64,000 nt of DNA from Chitinophaga pinensis (GTDB lineage: Bacteria; Bacteroidota; Bacteroidia; Chitinophagales; Chitinophagaceae). The notes under the pieces were generated by a model that saw only the letters and a program-made list of their open reading frames with translations, did no database searches and had not been told where the DNA came from. Of this stretch, positions 53,148 to 61,929 are shown piece after piece. The DNA lies in NCBI GenBank assembly GCA_945876095.1, contig CAMCMP010000014.1, forward strand, positions 1 to 64,000, written 5' to 3'. Numbering within the stretch: the first letter of the stretch is position 1; every line of letters starts with the position of its first letter. Position numbers and translations under genes: made by a program.

Positions 53148-54187
53148 ATTACCATCTCCTCACTACCTCCTTCAAAATCCTTCACCCATTTAGTTAATAC
53201 ATCCACCCACAAAGGGTTAGTATTCAGACAAGGAATCATTGTGTAGGTCTCCCCACCTGCATCCATAAAAGACTCTTTTCCTCTTTCATCGATCTCTTCT
53301 AATGTTTCCAAACAATCGCTTACAAATGCTGGGCAAAGTATTAGTAATTTCTTAACACCTTCTTTCGGCATTTTCTCCAATCGCTTATCTGTAAAGGGCT
53401 GTAACCATCCTTTGCCCAACCTAGACTGAAAAGCGATGCTATATTTATCTTCAGGTATTTGCAAGGCCTGCATTACCAATTGAGTAGTGGTAAATACCTG
53501 GTGACGATAACATTGTGCATGGGCCGGAGAAGGAATTTGACAACAGTTCTCAACCTTAAGACAGTGACAACTAGTCACATCACTTTTACGGACATGCCTT
53601 CCCGGTATACCATGATAACTAAATAAAATATGGTCGTGGGGTTGATCAAGAAAAGGCTTTATATTTTCAGCCAAAGCATGGATATAATTGGGTTCATTAT
53701 AAAAGGGTTTCAAAAATTTTAAGCTGAATGGATACTTACCTTCAATATGCACTTCCTTTGCAAAATCAACTGCAGTTTCAAATGAAGACATGGCATAATG
53801 TGGATACAAGGGTATAGCCAATACTTCGTCTATATCTGGATGATTGGTTAACAAATCATCGAAGGCTTTAGCTACAGTTGGATTTCCATAGCGCATAGCA
53901 TACTTCACTGGCACATCAACCTGTTGTTGAAGGGCTTGTTGCAATTGTTTGGTCAACACCACCAAAGGAGATCCTTCCTTAGTCCAAATAGTTGCATACG
54001 CTTCGGCAGATTTTGGCGCCCTGAAGGGAACAATAATACCGTTGATTAAAACATATCTGGCCAAAAAAGGTATATCAATTACTCTTTCATCCATTAAAAA
54101 TTGTCTAAGATAAGTGCGTACATCTTTAACTGAAGTTGAATCGGGTGAGCCTAAATTCATTAAAACAACGCCTATTTTTTTTGCCAT
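53123..54187 (-). CDS. hemH: Ferrochelatase
   Basis: 354 residues inserting Fe(II) into protoporphyrin IX. Motifs: VLMNLGSPDS at the N terminus, FSYHGIPGRHVRK with the catalytic His, and CPAFVSDCLETLEEIDERG with the conserved Glu and the family sequence near 280-300. A cysteine-rich insert (SCHCLKVENCC) is present. The C-terminal residues DVRMSDV and the TGA stop are encoded by the heptamer array, so the original C-terminus was altered by the repeat. Divergent from hemA. Confidence 0.93.
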   Translation of the reverse strand: MAKKIGVVLMNLGSPDSTSVKDVRTYLRQFLMDERVIDIPFLARYVLINGIIVPFRAPKSAEAYATIWTKEGSPLVVLTKQLQQALQQQVDVPVKYAMRYGNPTVAKAFDDLLTNHPDIDEVLAIPLYPHYAMSSFETAVDFAKEVHIEGKYPFSLKFLKPFYNEPNYIHALAENIKPFLDQPHDHILFSYHGIPGRHVRKSDVTSCHCLKVENCCQIPSPAHAQCYRHQVFTTTQLVMQALQIPEDKYSIAFQSRLGKGWLQPFTDKRLEKMPKEGVKKLLILCPAFVSDCLETLEEIDERGKESFMDAGGETYTMIPCLNTNPLWVDVLTKWVKDFEGGSEEMVIDVRMSDV

Positions 54188-54382
54188 AAAATAATTATAT
54201 TACGATAATGCATGCGCTCTTTTTTCTTAATTTTCAATGATTTTACAAATAATTGAAAATAAGCTGAATGCAATTGCTAATATTAGAATACAAAGTAATG
54301 ACTACAATACATTTTTAAAAAGTTCATTCAGCAAAATGACAATCAAATGACATTGAAATTAGATTTAAACCTTGGTCAGAAT

Positions 54383-54390
54383 TACTTTTG
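54383..54390 (+). promoter_or_regulatory. Promoter of the hemACDEF operon (TACTTTTG)
   Basis: Exact TAnnTTTG match 32 bases before the hemA ATG at 54423, in the divergent hemH-hemA region. It overlaps the first codons of a spurious TTG start at 54372. Confidence 0.55.
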
Positions 54391-54422
54391 CATTGAAATC
54401 AAATAAACAGTTTTTAAATAAG

Positions 54423-55667
54423 ATGCTCGAGTTGAATCCAATTAATTTATCGAATTTCTTCATAGCGGGTATCAATTACAAAAAAACAGATGCTAATCTA
54501 AGGGGACAATATGCAATTAATAAGGATCAATACCAACAACTAATTGCAATAGCACCTCAAATGGAGGTTACAGAATTTTTTATCCTCTCCACTTGCAATC
54601 GTACAGAAATATATGGCTTTGCCAACCAGGCTTCAAGTTTATCAAAGCTATTGTGCACTCAAACTGCAGGCTCAATTGATCGCTTTAACGAAATGGCGTA
54701 TGTAAAAAAAGGTGATCAAGCAATCGAACACTTCTTTAGTGTTGCAGCTGGACTAGATTCTCAAATATTGGGTGATTACGAGATTGTTGGACAAATAAAA
54801 CAGGCGGTGAAGTTTTCCAAAGATCAACATTTTATTGGAACCTATTTGGATAGATTAGTAAATGATGTTTTACAATGTTGCAAATCAATCAGAACTTCTA
54901 CTGCATTAAGTGGAGGTACGGTATCTGTTTCCTTTGCAGCTGTACAGTATATTAAACAAAATATCAGTTCTGTTAATAATAAAAAAATTCTCTTATTGGG
55001 TACCGGTAAAATTGGCCGTAACACCTGTAAAAATTTAGTAGCCTATTTAGAAACAAAAAATATCACACTGATCAATAGAACGGATGAGAAATCTGCTGAG
55101 CTAGCTAATGAGCTTGGATTGCAACACGCCCCAATAGATGAGTTAACTAAACAAATCCATGAATCAGCAATTATTTTAGTGGCTACTAATGCAGATCAAC
55201 CAATTATAACAGCTGCTCAATTAATTAATAGTGGTACTAAACTAATTATTGATCTATCCATTCCTTACAACGTAGAAAAATCTGCTGAAGATTTACCCAA
55301 CATTACGCTGATCAATGTAGATGCACTTGCTAAGATCAAAGACGAAACCCTTCACAAAAGAGAGGCGGAGATACCAAAGGCGAAAAATATAATTGCTAAG
55401 CATATCCAAGAATTTATGGACTGGTATGAGATGCGTAAAAATGTACCGGTTTTAAAAGCAGTTAAGCACAAACTAGAAGCGATAGAAAGCAGTTGCTTAG
55501 TTAATACAAATTTTTCTCAAATAAATACTGAGTCAAATCAAGTTGATGCCACTGAAAAAATTCAAAAAGTAATTAATGTCTTAGCCTTAAAAATGCGCAA
55601 CCAAAACTACAGGGGTTGTAATTATATAGAAGCCATTAACGAATACATTGCCATCGACTCAAACTAA
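54423..55667 (+). CDS. hemA: Glutamyl-tRNA reductase
   Basis: First enzyme of C5-pathway heme synthesis, reducing glutamyl-tRNA to glutamate-1-semialdehyde. The catalytic cysteine is Cys58 in STCNRTEIYG. NADPH-binding ILLLGTGKIGRNTCKNL and the SILGDYEIVGQIKQA motif (QILGDYEIVGQ) follow, with a C-terminal dimerisation helix. The start at ATG 54423 is chosen; an upstream TTG overlaps the promoter. First of a run of hem genes on the plus strand. Confidence 0.94.
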   Translation: MLELNPINLSNFFIAGINYKKTDANLRGQYAINKDQYQQLIAIAPQMEVTEFFILSTCNRTEIYGFANQASSLSKLLCTQTAGSIDRFNEMAYVKKGDQAIEHFFSVAAGLDSQILGDYEIVGQIKQAVKFSKDQHFIGTYLDRLVNDVLQCCKSIRTSTALSGGTVSVSFAAVQYIKQNISSVNNKKILLLGTGKIGRNTCKNLVAYLETKNITLINRTDEKSAELANELGLQHAPIDELTKQIHESAIILVATNADQPIITAAQLINSGTKLIIDLSIPYNVEKSAEDLPNITLINVDALAKIKDETLHKREAEIPKAKNIIAKHIQEFMDWYEMRKNVPVLKAVKHKLEAIESSCLVNTNFSQINTESNQVDATEKIQKVINVLALKMRNQNYRGCNYIEAINEYIAIDSN

Positions 55668-55673
55668 TTGATT

Positions 55674-56624
55674 ATGGACAAAGTGATAAGGATAGGGACA
55701 AGGGAAAGCCAATTAGCAGTTTGGCAGGCAACACTTGTTCAACAAGAGCTTTCGAAAAATGGTTATCAGTCAGAATTAATTTATATAAAAAGTGATGGCG
55801 ACCTTGATTTACATACTCCTATTTACGAATTCGGAGTTCAAGGTGTATTTACTAAGAGCCTTGATATCGCTGTTCTAAATAATACCATTGATATTGCAGT
55901 TCATTCAATGAAAGATGTCCCTATTCAATTAGCGAAGGGCATTATTCAATCCGCAGTTTTGAAGAGAGCTTCTTACAAAGATATTCTAGTTTTTAAAGAC
56001 CCTTCAATTGTAGCTGAATGGGATTTATCGAATCCATCTGCCATTTCACCAATAAAGATTCCAGGAATTATAGCCACCAGTAGTATTCGGCGAAAGGCTC
56101 AATGGCTTCACCGTTATCCCAATCATACCATAGAAATACTAAGAGGTAATGTAAATACCCGCTTGAACAAAGTCGAGCAAAGCAATTGGAATGGCGCCAT
56201 CTTTGCTGCAGCAGGATTAGAAAGAATTGGACTTCGTCCAGAAAATTCAATCGATTTAAATTGGATGTTACCTGCTCCAGCACAAGGAGCTATAATGGTA
56301 GTTTGTAGAGAAGAGGACAGTTTTAGCCTGAATGCAAGTAAGGCTTTGAATGATAACGAGACTGTACTTTGTACTAAAATTGAGCGTGATTTTTTAAAAA
56401 CATTGTTGGGTGGTTGCTCCACTCCTATCAGCGCATTAGCTCAGGTAATTGAAGGACAAATATATTTTAATGGAAATGTTTTATCGACTGACGGAAAGGA
56501 AAAAATTGAAATTGAAAAACATATTTCTTCAAATGAAACCAATAATTGGGGTGTCATTTTAGCCAATGAGATTTTAAAGAAGGGTGCTGATAAAATTATC
56601 AATGCGTTTCAAGATGGAAAATAG
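55674..56624 (+). CDS. hemC: Hydroxymethylbilane synthase (porphobilinogen deaminase)
   Basis: 316 residues polymerising four porphobilinogens into hydroxymethylbilane. Motifs: RIGTRESQLAVWQ, HSMKDVP, ATSSIRRKAQ, LRGNVNTRLNK and LPAPAQGA. Cys248 in LLGGCSTP carries the dipyrromethane cofactor. The ATG at 55674 is preferred to a TTG six bases upstream. It starts seven bases after hemA and overlaps hemD by 11 bases. Confidence 0.95.
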   Translation: MDKVIRIGTRESQLAVWQATLVQQELSKNGYQSELIYIKSDGDLDLHTPIYEFGVQGVFTKSLDIAVLNNTIDIAVHSMKDVPIQLAKGIIQSAVLKRASYKDILVFKDPSIVAEWDLSNPSAISPIKIPGIIATSSIRRKAQWLHRYPNHTIEILRGNVNTRLNKVEQSNWNGAIFAAAGLERIGLRPENSIDLNWMLPAPAQGAIMVVCREEDSFSLNASKALNDNETVLCTKIERDFLKTLLGGCSTPISALAQVIEGQIYFNGNVLSTDGKEKIEIEKHISSNETNNWGVILANEILKKGADKIINAFQDGK

Positions 56625-57315
56625 AATTCAAATATTAAGTACCCGACCTATACAGCAATCGCTGATTAAAGATGCACGAGATGCTGGTATTGATATTGAT
56701 GAACTTACATTTATAGAAACCAATCCTATTCAATCAAAACTGGTTGATAAGGAAATTGAAAATACCTTGAAAGAAAGAGCCACTGTTGTTTTTACAAGCA
56801 TGAACGCAGTAGAAGTAGTTGGCAACCAGATTAAAGAACATCAACCGAACTGGAAAATATATTGTATGGGCACCACTACTCAACAGTTGGTAGTGAAATT
56901 TTTTGGACAAAACGCTATTGCAGGAACTGCAAATGATGCAGCTTCTCTTGCAAAGCAAATAATAAAAAATCAACCAAAAGAAAAACTTATTTTCTTTTGT
57001 GGAGACCAACGAAGAGATGAGTTACCTGAACTATTAAAACAACATTCAATAGAAGCAAAGGAGACAATTGTTTATGAAACGACAGCAATCCATCACCTCA
57101 TTCAAAAACAATATGATGGTATACTATTTTTTAGCCCTAGTGCGGTAGAGAGTTTTTTTACCAACAACAAAGCAGTAGAGAATACAGTGCTTTTTGCCAT
57201 AGGAAATACTACTGCAAAAGAATTAAAAAAACACAGCAATAATAAAATCGTCATTTCAAATGAACCAGGAAAAGAAAATCTTGCAAAAACAATGATTAAT
57301 TTTTTTAATGCTTAA
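56614..57315 (+). CDS. hemD: Uroporphyrinogen-III synthase
   Basis: 233 residues, weakly conserved as usual for HemD. The two-lobed pattern of alpha/beta modules is visible: ILSTRPIQQSLIKDAR at the start, VFTSMNAVEVVGNQIK, then ILFFSPSAVESFFTNN and FAIGNTTAKELKKH in the second lobe. It cyclises and inverts ring D of hydroxymethylbilane. The ATG at 56614 overlaps the last codons of hemC, which supports the identity in this operon. Confidence 0.88.
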   Translation: MENRIQILSTRPIQQSLIKDARDAGIDIDELTFIETNPIQSKLVDKEIENTLKERATVVFTSMNAVEVVGNQIKEHQPNWKIYCMGTTTQQLVVKFFGQNAIAGTANDAASLAKQIIKNQPKEKLIFFCGDQRRDELPELLKQHSIEAKETIVYETTAIHHLIQKQYDGILFFSPSAVESFFTNNKAVENTVLFAIGNTTAKELKKHSNNKIVISNEPGKENLAKTMINFFNA

Positions 57316-57386
57316 CTATTCAAAAAAAACTGTTTAATCAAAAAAAACTTTCACAACATTTTATAAATCTTCATTTTAATAAATAA

Positions 57387-58415
57387 ATGTCTGCAATTAA
57401 AAATGACCTTTTGCTAAGGGTTTTAAGAAAAGAAAAAGTTGAGCGTCCGCCAGTTTGGATGATGCGTCAAGCAGGCAGATACTTGCCCGACTATTTAAAA
57501 TTAAAAGCCAAATACGATTTCTTTACAAGGGTTCAAACGCCTGAGTTGGCCTGTGAAATTACTTTGCAGCCTATAGATCAAATTGGTGTAGACGCTGCAA
57601 TTATCTTCTCTGACATACTAGTGATTCCCCAAGCTATGGGACTGAAAGTATTGATGGAAGAAGGGAAAGGTCCTTCCCTTCCGAAAATTATTGAAACACA
57701 AAAAGATATTGATGAATTAATCACTGATGGAGCAGAGGATAGTTTACGCTATATGTATGATGCATTGTCGCTAACCAAAAGAGAATTAAATGGAAGAGTT
57801 CCACTGATTGGTTTTGCCGGTGCCCCTTGGACCATCCTTTGTTATATGGTAGAAGGTAAGGGAAGTAAGACATGGGAAAAGGCCAAGCAGTTTGCCTACA
57901 CCCAACCTTTATTAGCTCACCAGTTACTGCAAAAAATCACTGATATCACCATTAGTTATTTGAAATTACAGGCGCGTGCAGGTGCAGACACCGTTCAGCT
58001 ATTTGATAGTTGGGCAGGTTCGTTAAGCCCGGCAGATTTTAAAATATTCGCACAGCCTTACCTATTACAAATAGCGGATGCGCTCAAAGATGAAGTGCCT
58101 GTCATCCTTTTTCCAAAAGGAAGTTGGTATGCGCTCAAAGAGCTAAGTGAAAGTAGTGCTGCAGGTGTTGGCATAGATTGGTGTATCAGCCCTGAATATG
58201 CTAGAAAGCTAACTAATAATAAAATTGTATTGCAAGGTAATTTTGATCCCGCCAAATTATTAGCCCCTATCCCTGAAATAAAAAAAGCAGTAAAAGAAAT
58301 GATTGATGCGTTTGGTGTACAAAATTATATTGCCAATTTAGGACATGGTATAACGCCCAATATTCCAGTAGACCATGCTAGAGCATTTGTGGATGCCGTG
58401 AAAGAATATAGGTAA
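57387..58415 (+). CDS. hemE: Uroporphyrinogen decarboxylase
   Basis: 342 residues converting uroporphyrinogen III to coproporphyrinogen III. Diagnostic sequences: [16 protein letters not shown] at the N terminus with conserved Arg residues, [12 protein letters not shown] containing the catalytic Asp, [16 protein letters not shown] and the C-terminal [11 protein letters not shown]. Normal length. Follows hemD by 71 bases. Confidence 0.96.
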   Translation: MSAIKNDLLLRVLRKEKVERPPVWMMRQAGRYLPDYLKLKAKYDFFTRVQTPELACEITLQPIDQIGVDAAIIFSDILVIPQAMGLKVLMEEGKGPSLPKIIETQKDIDELITDGAEDSLRYMYDALSLTKRELNGRVPLIGFAGAPWTILCYMVEGKGSKTWEKAKQFAYTQPLLAHQLLQKITDITISYLKLQARAGADTVQLFDSWAGSLSPADFKIFAQPYLLQIADALKDEVPVILFPKGSWYALKELSESSAAGVGIDWCISPEYARKLTNNKIVLQGNFDPAKLLAPIPEIKKAVKEMIDAFGVQNYIANLGHGITPNIPVDHARAFVDAVKEYR

Positions 58416-58451
58416 ACTCTAAAATCAATAATTTTTTCTATAAAAGATATC

Positions 58452-59426
58452 GTGTATCCATCCAATAACAATATATCGTCAAAAAATATTCCCTCCCTAA
58501 TTGAAGGCTTGGATGAAAATTTTCGCGATCGTTGGATCAGTTTCATCCATCAACTTCAGGATGACATTTGTATTGCTTTAGAAAAATCGGATGGTAGCGT
58601 AAAATTCAAAGAGGATCGTTGGGAAAGACCCGAAGGTGGAGGTGGTAAAACAAGAATTATCAGCAATGGAAAAGTAATTGAAAAAGGAGGTGTAAACAGT
58701 TCCATCGTTTATGGAAAAGTGACCGATATTATGCGCGCGCAATTAAAAATTGACGGGGATAGTTGGTTTGCCTGTGGACTTAGTTCGGTGATACACCCAA
58801 TCAATCCCTTTGTACCCACTGTTCATTGTAACTACCGAATGTTTGAATTATATGATACCAAAGGTGAAGTGATAGACCGATGGTTTGGTGGTGGCACCGA
58901 CCTTACCCCTTATTATTTATTTGAGGAGGATGCCAAACATTTTCATCAATCTTATAAAAATATTTGTGATCAATTTGATCCTAGTTTTTATCACGACTTT
59001 AAAAAAGTATGCGATGATTATTTTGTAAATACCCATCGAAATAATGAACGCAGGGGTATTGGAGGGATTTTTTATGATTATAAAAGACCTACAGAAGAAA
59101 AAAATATTGACTACTGGTTTTCCTTTGCAAAAGCCTGCGGCCAAGGATTTATAGAAGCCTATATTCCAATTGTTGAAAAAAGAAAACACATAACTTACAT
59201 TGCTGAAAATAAATTCTGGCAAGAAATAAGGCGTGGACGATACACGGAATTTAATTTAGTACACGATCGTGGAACATTGTTTGGATTAAAAACCAATGGA
59301 AGAATAGAAAGTATTTTAATGAGTCTGCCTCCCACTGTAAGATTTGAATACGATTATCAACCCATTTCAGGTTCGGAAGAAGATAAATTATTGCAGGCTT
59401 GTTTGAATCCGGCAGATTGGATTTAA
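58452..59426 (+). CDS. hemF: Oxygen-dependent coproporphyrinogen-III oxidase
   Basis: 324 residues. The start codon is GTG; no ATG lies in frame nearby. The family signature is a His/Arg-rich segment (NPFVPTVHCNYRMFEL) and WFGGGTDLTPYYLFEEDAKHFH, with FNLVHDRGTLFGLKTNGRIESILMSLPP near the end. Converts coproporphyrinogen to protoporphyrinogen with O2. The stop TAA is immediately followed by the first heptamer unit of repeat copy 2. Confidence 0.94.
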   Translation: MYPSNNNISSKNIPSLIEGLDENFRDRWISFIHQLQDDICIALEKSDGSVKFKEDRWERPEGGGGKTRIISNGKVIEKGGVNSSIVYGKVTDIMRAQLKIDGDSWFACGLSSVIHPINPFVPTVHCNYRMFELYDTKGEVIDRWFGGGTDLTPYYLFEEDAKHFHQSYKNICDQFDPSFYHDFKKVCDDYFVNTHRNNERRGIGGIFYDYKRPTEEKNIDYWFSFAKACGQGFIEAYIPIVEKRKHITYIAENKFWQEIRRGRYTEFNLVHDRGTLFGLKTNGRIESILMSLPPTVRFEYDYQPISGSEEDKLLQACLNPADWI

Positions 59427-59569
59427 TGTCTGATTTTTTGATGTCTGATGTCTGATTTAATTAAATTTGATGGATCGCTTTTTTTACTAGCATATGTAAG
59501 TCATAAAAAAGATTTTGAATGAAGAAAAATATTCGATCAGAACTAAATCAGACATCATACATCAGACAT
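59426..59569. repeat. Family-1 heptamer element, copy 2
   Basis: Short left arm of GATGTCT units starting in the hemF stop codon, a core (about 59454-59545) with TTTAATTAAATTTGAT, ACTAGCAT and GAATGAAGAAAAATATTCGA, and a short right arm (AGACATC). Directly adjacent to copy 3. Confidence 0.92.
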
Positions 59570-59576
59570 AAAATTT

Positions 59577-59759
59577 CTGATGTATGATTTTTGGATGTCT
59601 GACTTTTTGATGTCTGATGTATGATTTTTGGATGTCTGATTTAATTAAATTTGATTGATATCTTTTTTACTAGCATAAGTAAGTAAAGAAAAAGATTTTG
59701 AACGAAGAAAAAATATCGAATCCGAAAAAAATCAGACATCAGACATCATACATCAGACA
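59577..59759. repeat. Family-1 heptamer element, copy 3
   Basis: Left arm of imperfect GATGTCT/GATTTTT units, a core (about 59638-59728) very like copies 2 and 4, and a right arm of AGACATC units. It is the left flank of the four-helix-bundle gene at 59831-60208. Confidence 0.92.
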
Positions 59760-59830
59760 AAAGCCCTTGTAAAAAAATAAAGAATTACCAATTTTGAATT
59801 GTACTTTACCTATGTAAATATAAAATTACA

Positions 59831-60208
59831 ATGGACAGGCATACACTTCAAAAAAGAACAAAAAAATTTCACATTGATGTAATACAACTTTGTGAAAAAT
59901 TACCGAAAAATGCTGCAGGTTACGAAATAGCAAAACAAATTATAAGATCTGCAGGTTCAGTAGGAGCAAATTACCGAGCAACTGCAAGGGCAAAATCATC
60001 GAAGGACTTTATTTATAAGGTTGAGATTGTTTTAGAAGAAGCAGATGAAACACATTACTGGTTAGAGATAATAGAAGAAGCTGAACTGATTAAGGGCGAA
60101 CAAATAAGACAATTGATTAAAGAAGCAAATGAATTAACTGCTATTTTTGCAGCCACCGATAAAACAGCTAAAGCAAATAATAAGCAACAAAGTCGAATTA
60201 ATGACTGA
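59831..60208 (+). CDS. Four-helix-bundle protein (23S rRNA intervening-sequence-type, TIGR02436-like)
   Basis: 125 residues, entirely helical, of the family also found inside intervening sequences of 23S rRNA in some bacteria and related in fold to the Avd accessory protein of diversity-generating retroelements. Signature segments are KRTKKFHIDVIQLCEKLP, RSAGSVGANYRATARAKS and KVEIVLEEADETHYWLEII. The basic helices (pI high) suit nucleic-acid binding. It lies between repeat copies 3 and 4; its TGA stop falls at the start of copy 4. No reverse transcriptase or other partner gene adjoins it. Function is unknown. Confidence 0.9.
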   Translation: MDRHTLQKRTKKFHIDVIQLCEKLPKNAAGYEIAKQIIRSAGSVGANYRATARAKSSKDFIYKVEIVLEEADETHYWLEIIEEAELIKGEQIRQLIKEANELTAIFAATDKTAKANNKQQSRIND

Positions 60209-60425
60209 TTTAAGGATGTATGATTTTCTGATGTCTGATTTTTTGATGTCTGATGTCCGATTTCTGATGTCTGATGTCCGATTTCTGATGTCTGATGTCT
60301 GATTTAATTAAATTTGATGGATTTCATTTTTACTTGAATAAGTAAGTCAAAAAAAGATTTCGAATGAAGAAAAATATTCGATCCGAAAAAAATCAGACAT
60401 CAGAAATCATACATCAGACATCATA
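60205..60425. repeat. Family-1 heptamer element, copy 4
   Basis: Longest left arm (GATGTCT units with GATGTCC and GATTTCT variants), a core (about 60301-60391) containing TTCGAATGAAGAAAAATATTCGA as an internal inverted repeat, and a right arm of AGACATC. Covers the gap between the four-helix gene and hemB, and begins at the four-helix stop codon. Confidence 0.92.
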
Positions 60426-60459
60426 AATTTTTAGTTCAAAAAAGATTAAAACATAATTC

Positions 60460-61434
60460 ATGTATTTACAAAGAAGAAACCGGATACTGAGAAAAAATGC
60501 TGCTATCAGAACTTTGGTTGCAGAAACGGTTTTACATCCTTCTAATTTTATTGCTCCTTTGTTTGTTGATGAAGGAAATAATATTGCTTTTGAAATTCCG
60601 TCGATGCCTGGCTATTACAGAAGATCCATTGACGGAACGGTGAAAGAAGTAAAGGAGTTATGGAGCATGGGTATTAAAGCTGTATTGCTTTTTGTAAAAG
60701 CAGCCGATGATACAAAAGATAATACGGGTAAGGAATCTTGGAACCCAAATGGGCTGATGCAAAGAGCTATTAAAGCGATAAAAGAGGCCGTACCAGAAAT
60801 TATAATCATGACGGATGTAGCACTAGATCCCTACTCTAGTTATGGGCATGATGGTATTGTAAAAGACGGTCAAATTGTAAATGATGCAACCGTAGAAGCC
60901 TTGGTAAAAATGAGTCTGAGTCATGCTACTGCGGGTGCAGACATGGTAGCTCCTAGTGATATGATGGATGGAAGGATTGGCGCTATTCGAGAAGCTTTTG
61001 AACAAAATAATTTTACTCAAACAGGAATTATGGCCTATAGTGCCAAATATGCTTCTTGCTTTTATGGACCCTTTCGTGATGCCTTAGATAGTGCGCCTGG
61101 TTTTGGTGACAAAAAAACTTATCAGATGGATTATTCCAATCGAGTAGAAGCTATCAAAGAAACAATGATGGATATAGAAGAGGGTGCAGATATTGTAATG
61201 ATAAAACCTGCCATGAGCTATCTTGATATTATTAGAGAAATAAAAAATGCAGTAGACGTTCCAGTGAGTGCCTATCAGGTAAGTGGTGAATATGCGATGA
61301 TAAAAGCCGCTTCAAAAATGGGATGGCTGCAAGAAGATAAAGCTATTGTAGAAAGTCTCACTTCCATTAAAAGAGCTGGAGCAGATTTGATTGCCACTTA
61401 TTTTGCAAAGGATGCAGTGAGGTTGTTGGGGTGA
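60460..61434 (+). CDS. hemB: Delta-aminolevulinic acid dehydratase (porphobilinogen synthase)
   Basis: 324 residues joining two ALA molecules to porphobilinogen. Both active-site lysines are present: Lys196 (AYSAKYASCFYGPFRDA) and Lys249 (VMIKPAMSYLDII). In the metal loop, TDVALDPYSSYGHDG replaces the three Zn-binding cysteines of the animal and yeast type with Asp and Ser, so a Mg-dependent, zinc-independent enzyme is expected. The TGA stop is part of the first GGTGAAT heptamer of the following array. Confidence 0.94.
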   Translation: MYLQRRNRILRKNAAIRTLVAETVLHPSNFIAPLFVDEGNNIAFEIPSMPGYYRRSIDGTVKEVKELWSMGIKAVLLFVKAADDTKDNTGKESWNPNGLMQRAIKAIKEAVPEIIIMTDVALDPYSSYGHDGIVKDGQIVNDATVEALVKMSLSHATAGADMVAPSDMMDGRIGAIREAFEQNNFTQTGIMAYSAKYASCFYGPFRDALDSAPGFGDKKTYQMDYSNRVEAIKETMMDIEEGADIVMIKPAMSYLDIIREIKNAVDVPVSAYQVSGEYAMIKAASKMGWLQEDKAIVESLTSIKRAGADLIATYFAKDAVRLLG

Positions 61435-61457
61435 ATGGTCAATGGTGAATGGTGAAT
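61430..61457. repeat. Heptamer array (GGTGAAT), left flank of the second four-helix cassette
   Basis: Four 7-mers: GGTGAAT, GGTCAAT, GGTGAAT, GGTGAAT. The hemB stop TGA (61432-61434) lies inside the first unit. These units are the reverse complement of those at 61930-61971. Confidence 0.92.
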
Positions 61458-61550
61458 TAATAGACCGAAATTCATAAAATCTATTAACTTTTGGTTTGTG
61501 ATTAAATTGAATTTATTGTACTATTATGATTCACCATTCAATACAAAATC

Positions 61551-61913
61551 ATGTTCTTAACACTCAATCATCAAAAACTTGACTTATACGATTTTTCAAG
61601 AAAATTTGTGGCCGAATGTTACCAATTGACCAACCACATACCTTCAAATGAAAAATTCGGAATGATTTCCCAAATTAGAAGAGCTGCACTATCTGTTCAT
61701 TTAAATATTGCTGAAGGTGCTTCAAGAAAATCTGAATTATAAAGAAAAAGATATTATGAAATTGCAAGAGGTTCAATCATAGAAATTGATGCAGCGCTAG
61801 ATATAGCCAATGACCTTCAATATTTAAATAATCAAAATCTAAGTATATTGGGTGAAACAATGATAAAATGTTTTAAAATGCTAAGCGGAATGATTCAATC
61901 AAAAACGATTTAA
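61551..61913 (+). pseudogene. Four-helix-bundle protein gene with in-frame stop (TAA at 61740-61742)
   Basis: The first part encodes 63 residues with LDLYDFSRKFVAECYQLT, SQIRRAALSVHLNIAEGASRKSE, the classic four-helix (23S IVS-type) signature. A TAA follows codon 63. Reading on in the same frame gives RKRYYEIARGSIIEIDAALDIANDL to a TAA at 61911-61913, which is the expected second half of the family. Without the stop the product would be 120 residues. It is a nonsense-disrupted gene, or one expressed by readthrough. It differs in subfamily from the intact gene at 59831 and lies between ATTCACC/GGTGAAT arrays. Confidence 0.88.
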
Positions 61914-61929
61914 CTTTGTAAATCAACCT

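Noticed and set aside
52999..53193. 64-codon open frame across repeat copy 1
   Set aside because: The predicted peptide consists of repeated SDI/RHP-type segments from the heptamers; it is a by-product of the repeat, not a gene.
54372..54422. Extended N terminus of HemA from a TTG
   Set aside because: It overlaps a strong TAnnTTTG promoter element, and the ATG at 54423 gives the expected family start.
59831..60208. Diversity-generating retroelement
   Set aside because: The protein shares a fold with Avd, but there is no reverse transcriptase or template/variable repeat pair nearby.
59426..60425. 23S rRNA intervening sequence
   Set aside because: The four-helix protein is of the IVS type, but no rRNA sequence flanks it; the gene is free-standing between hemF and hemB.
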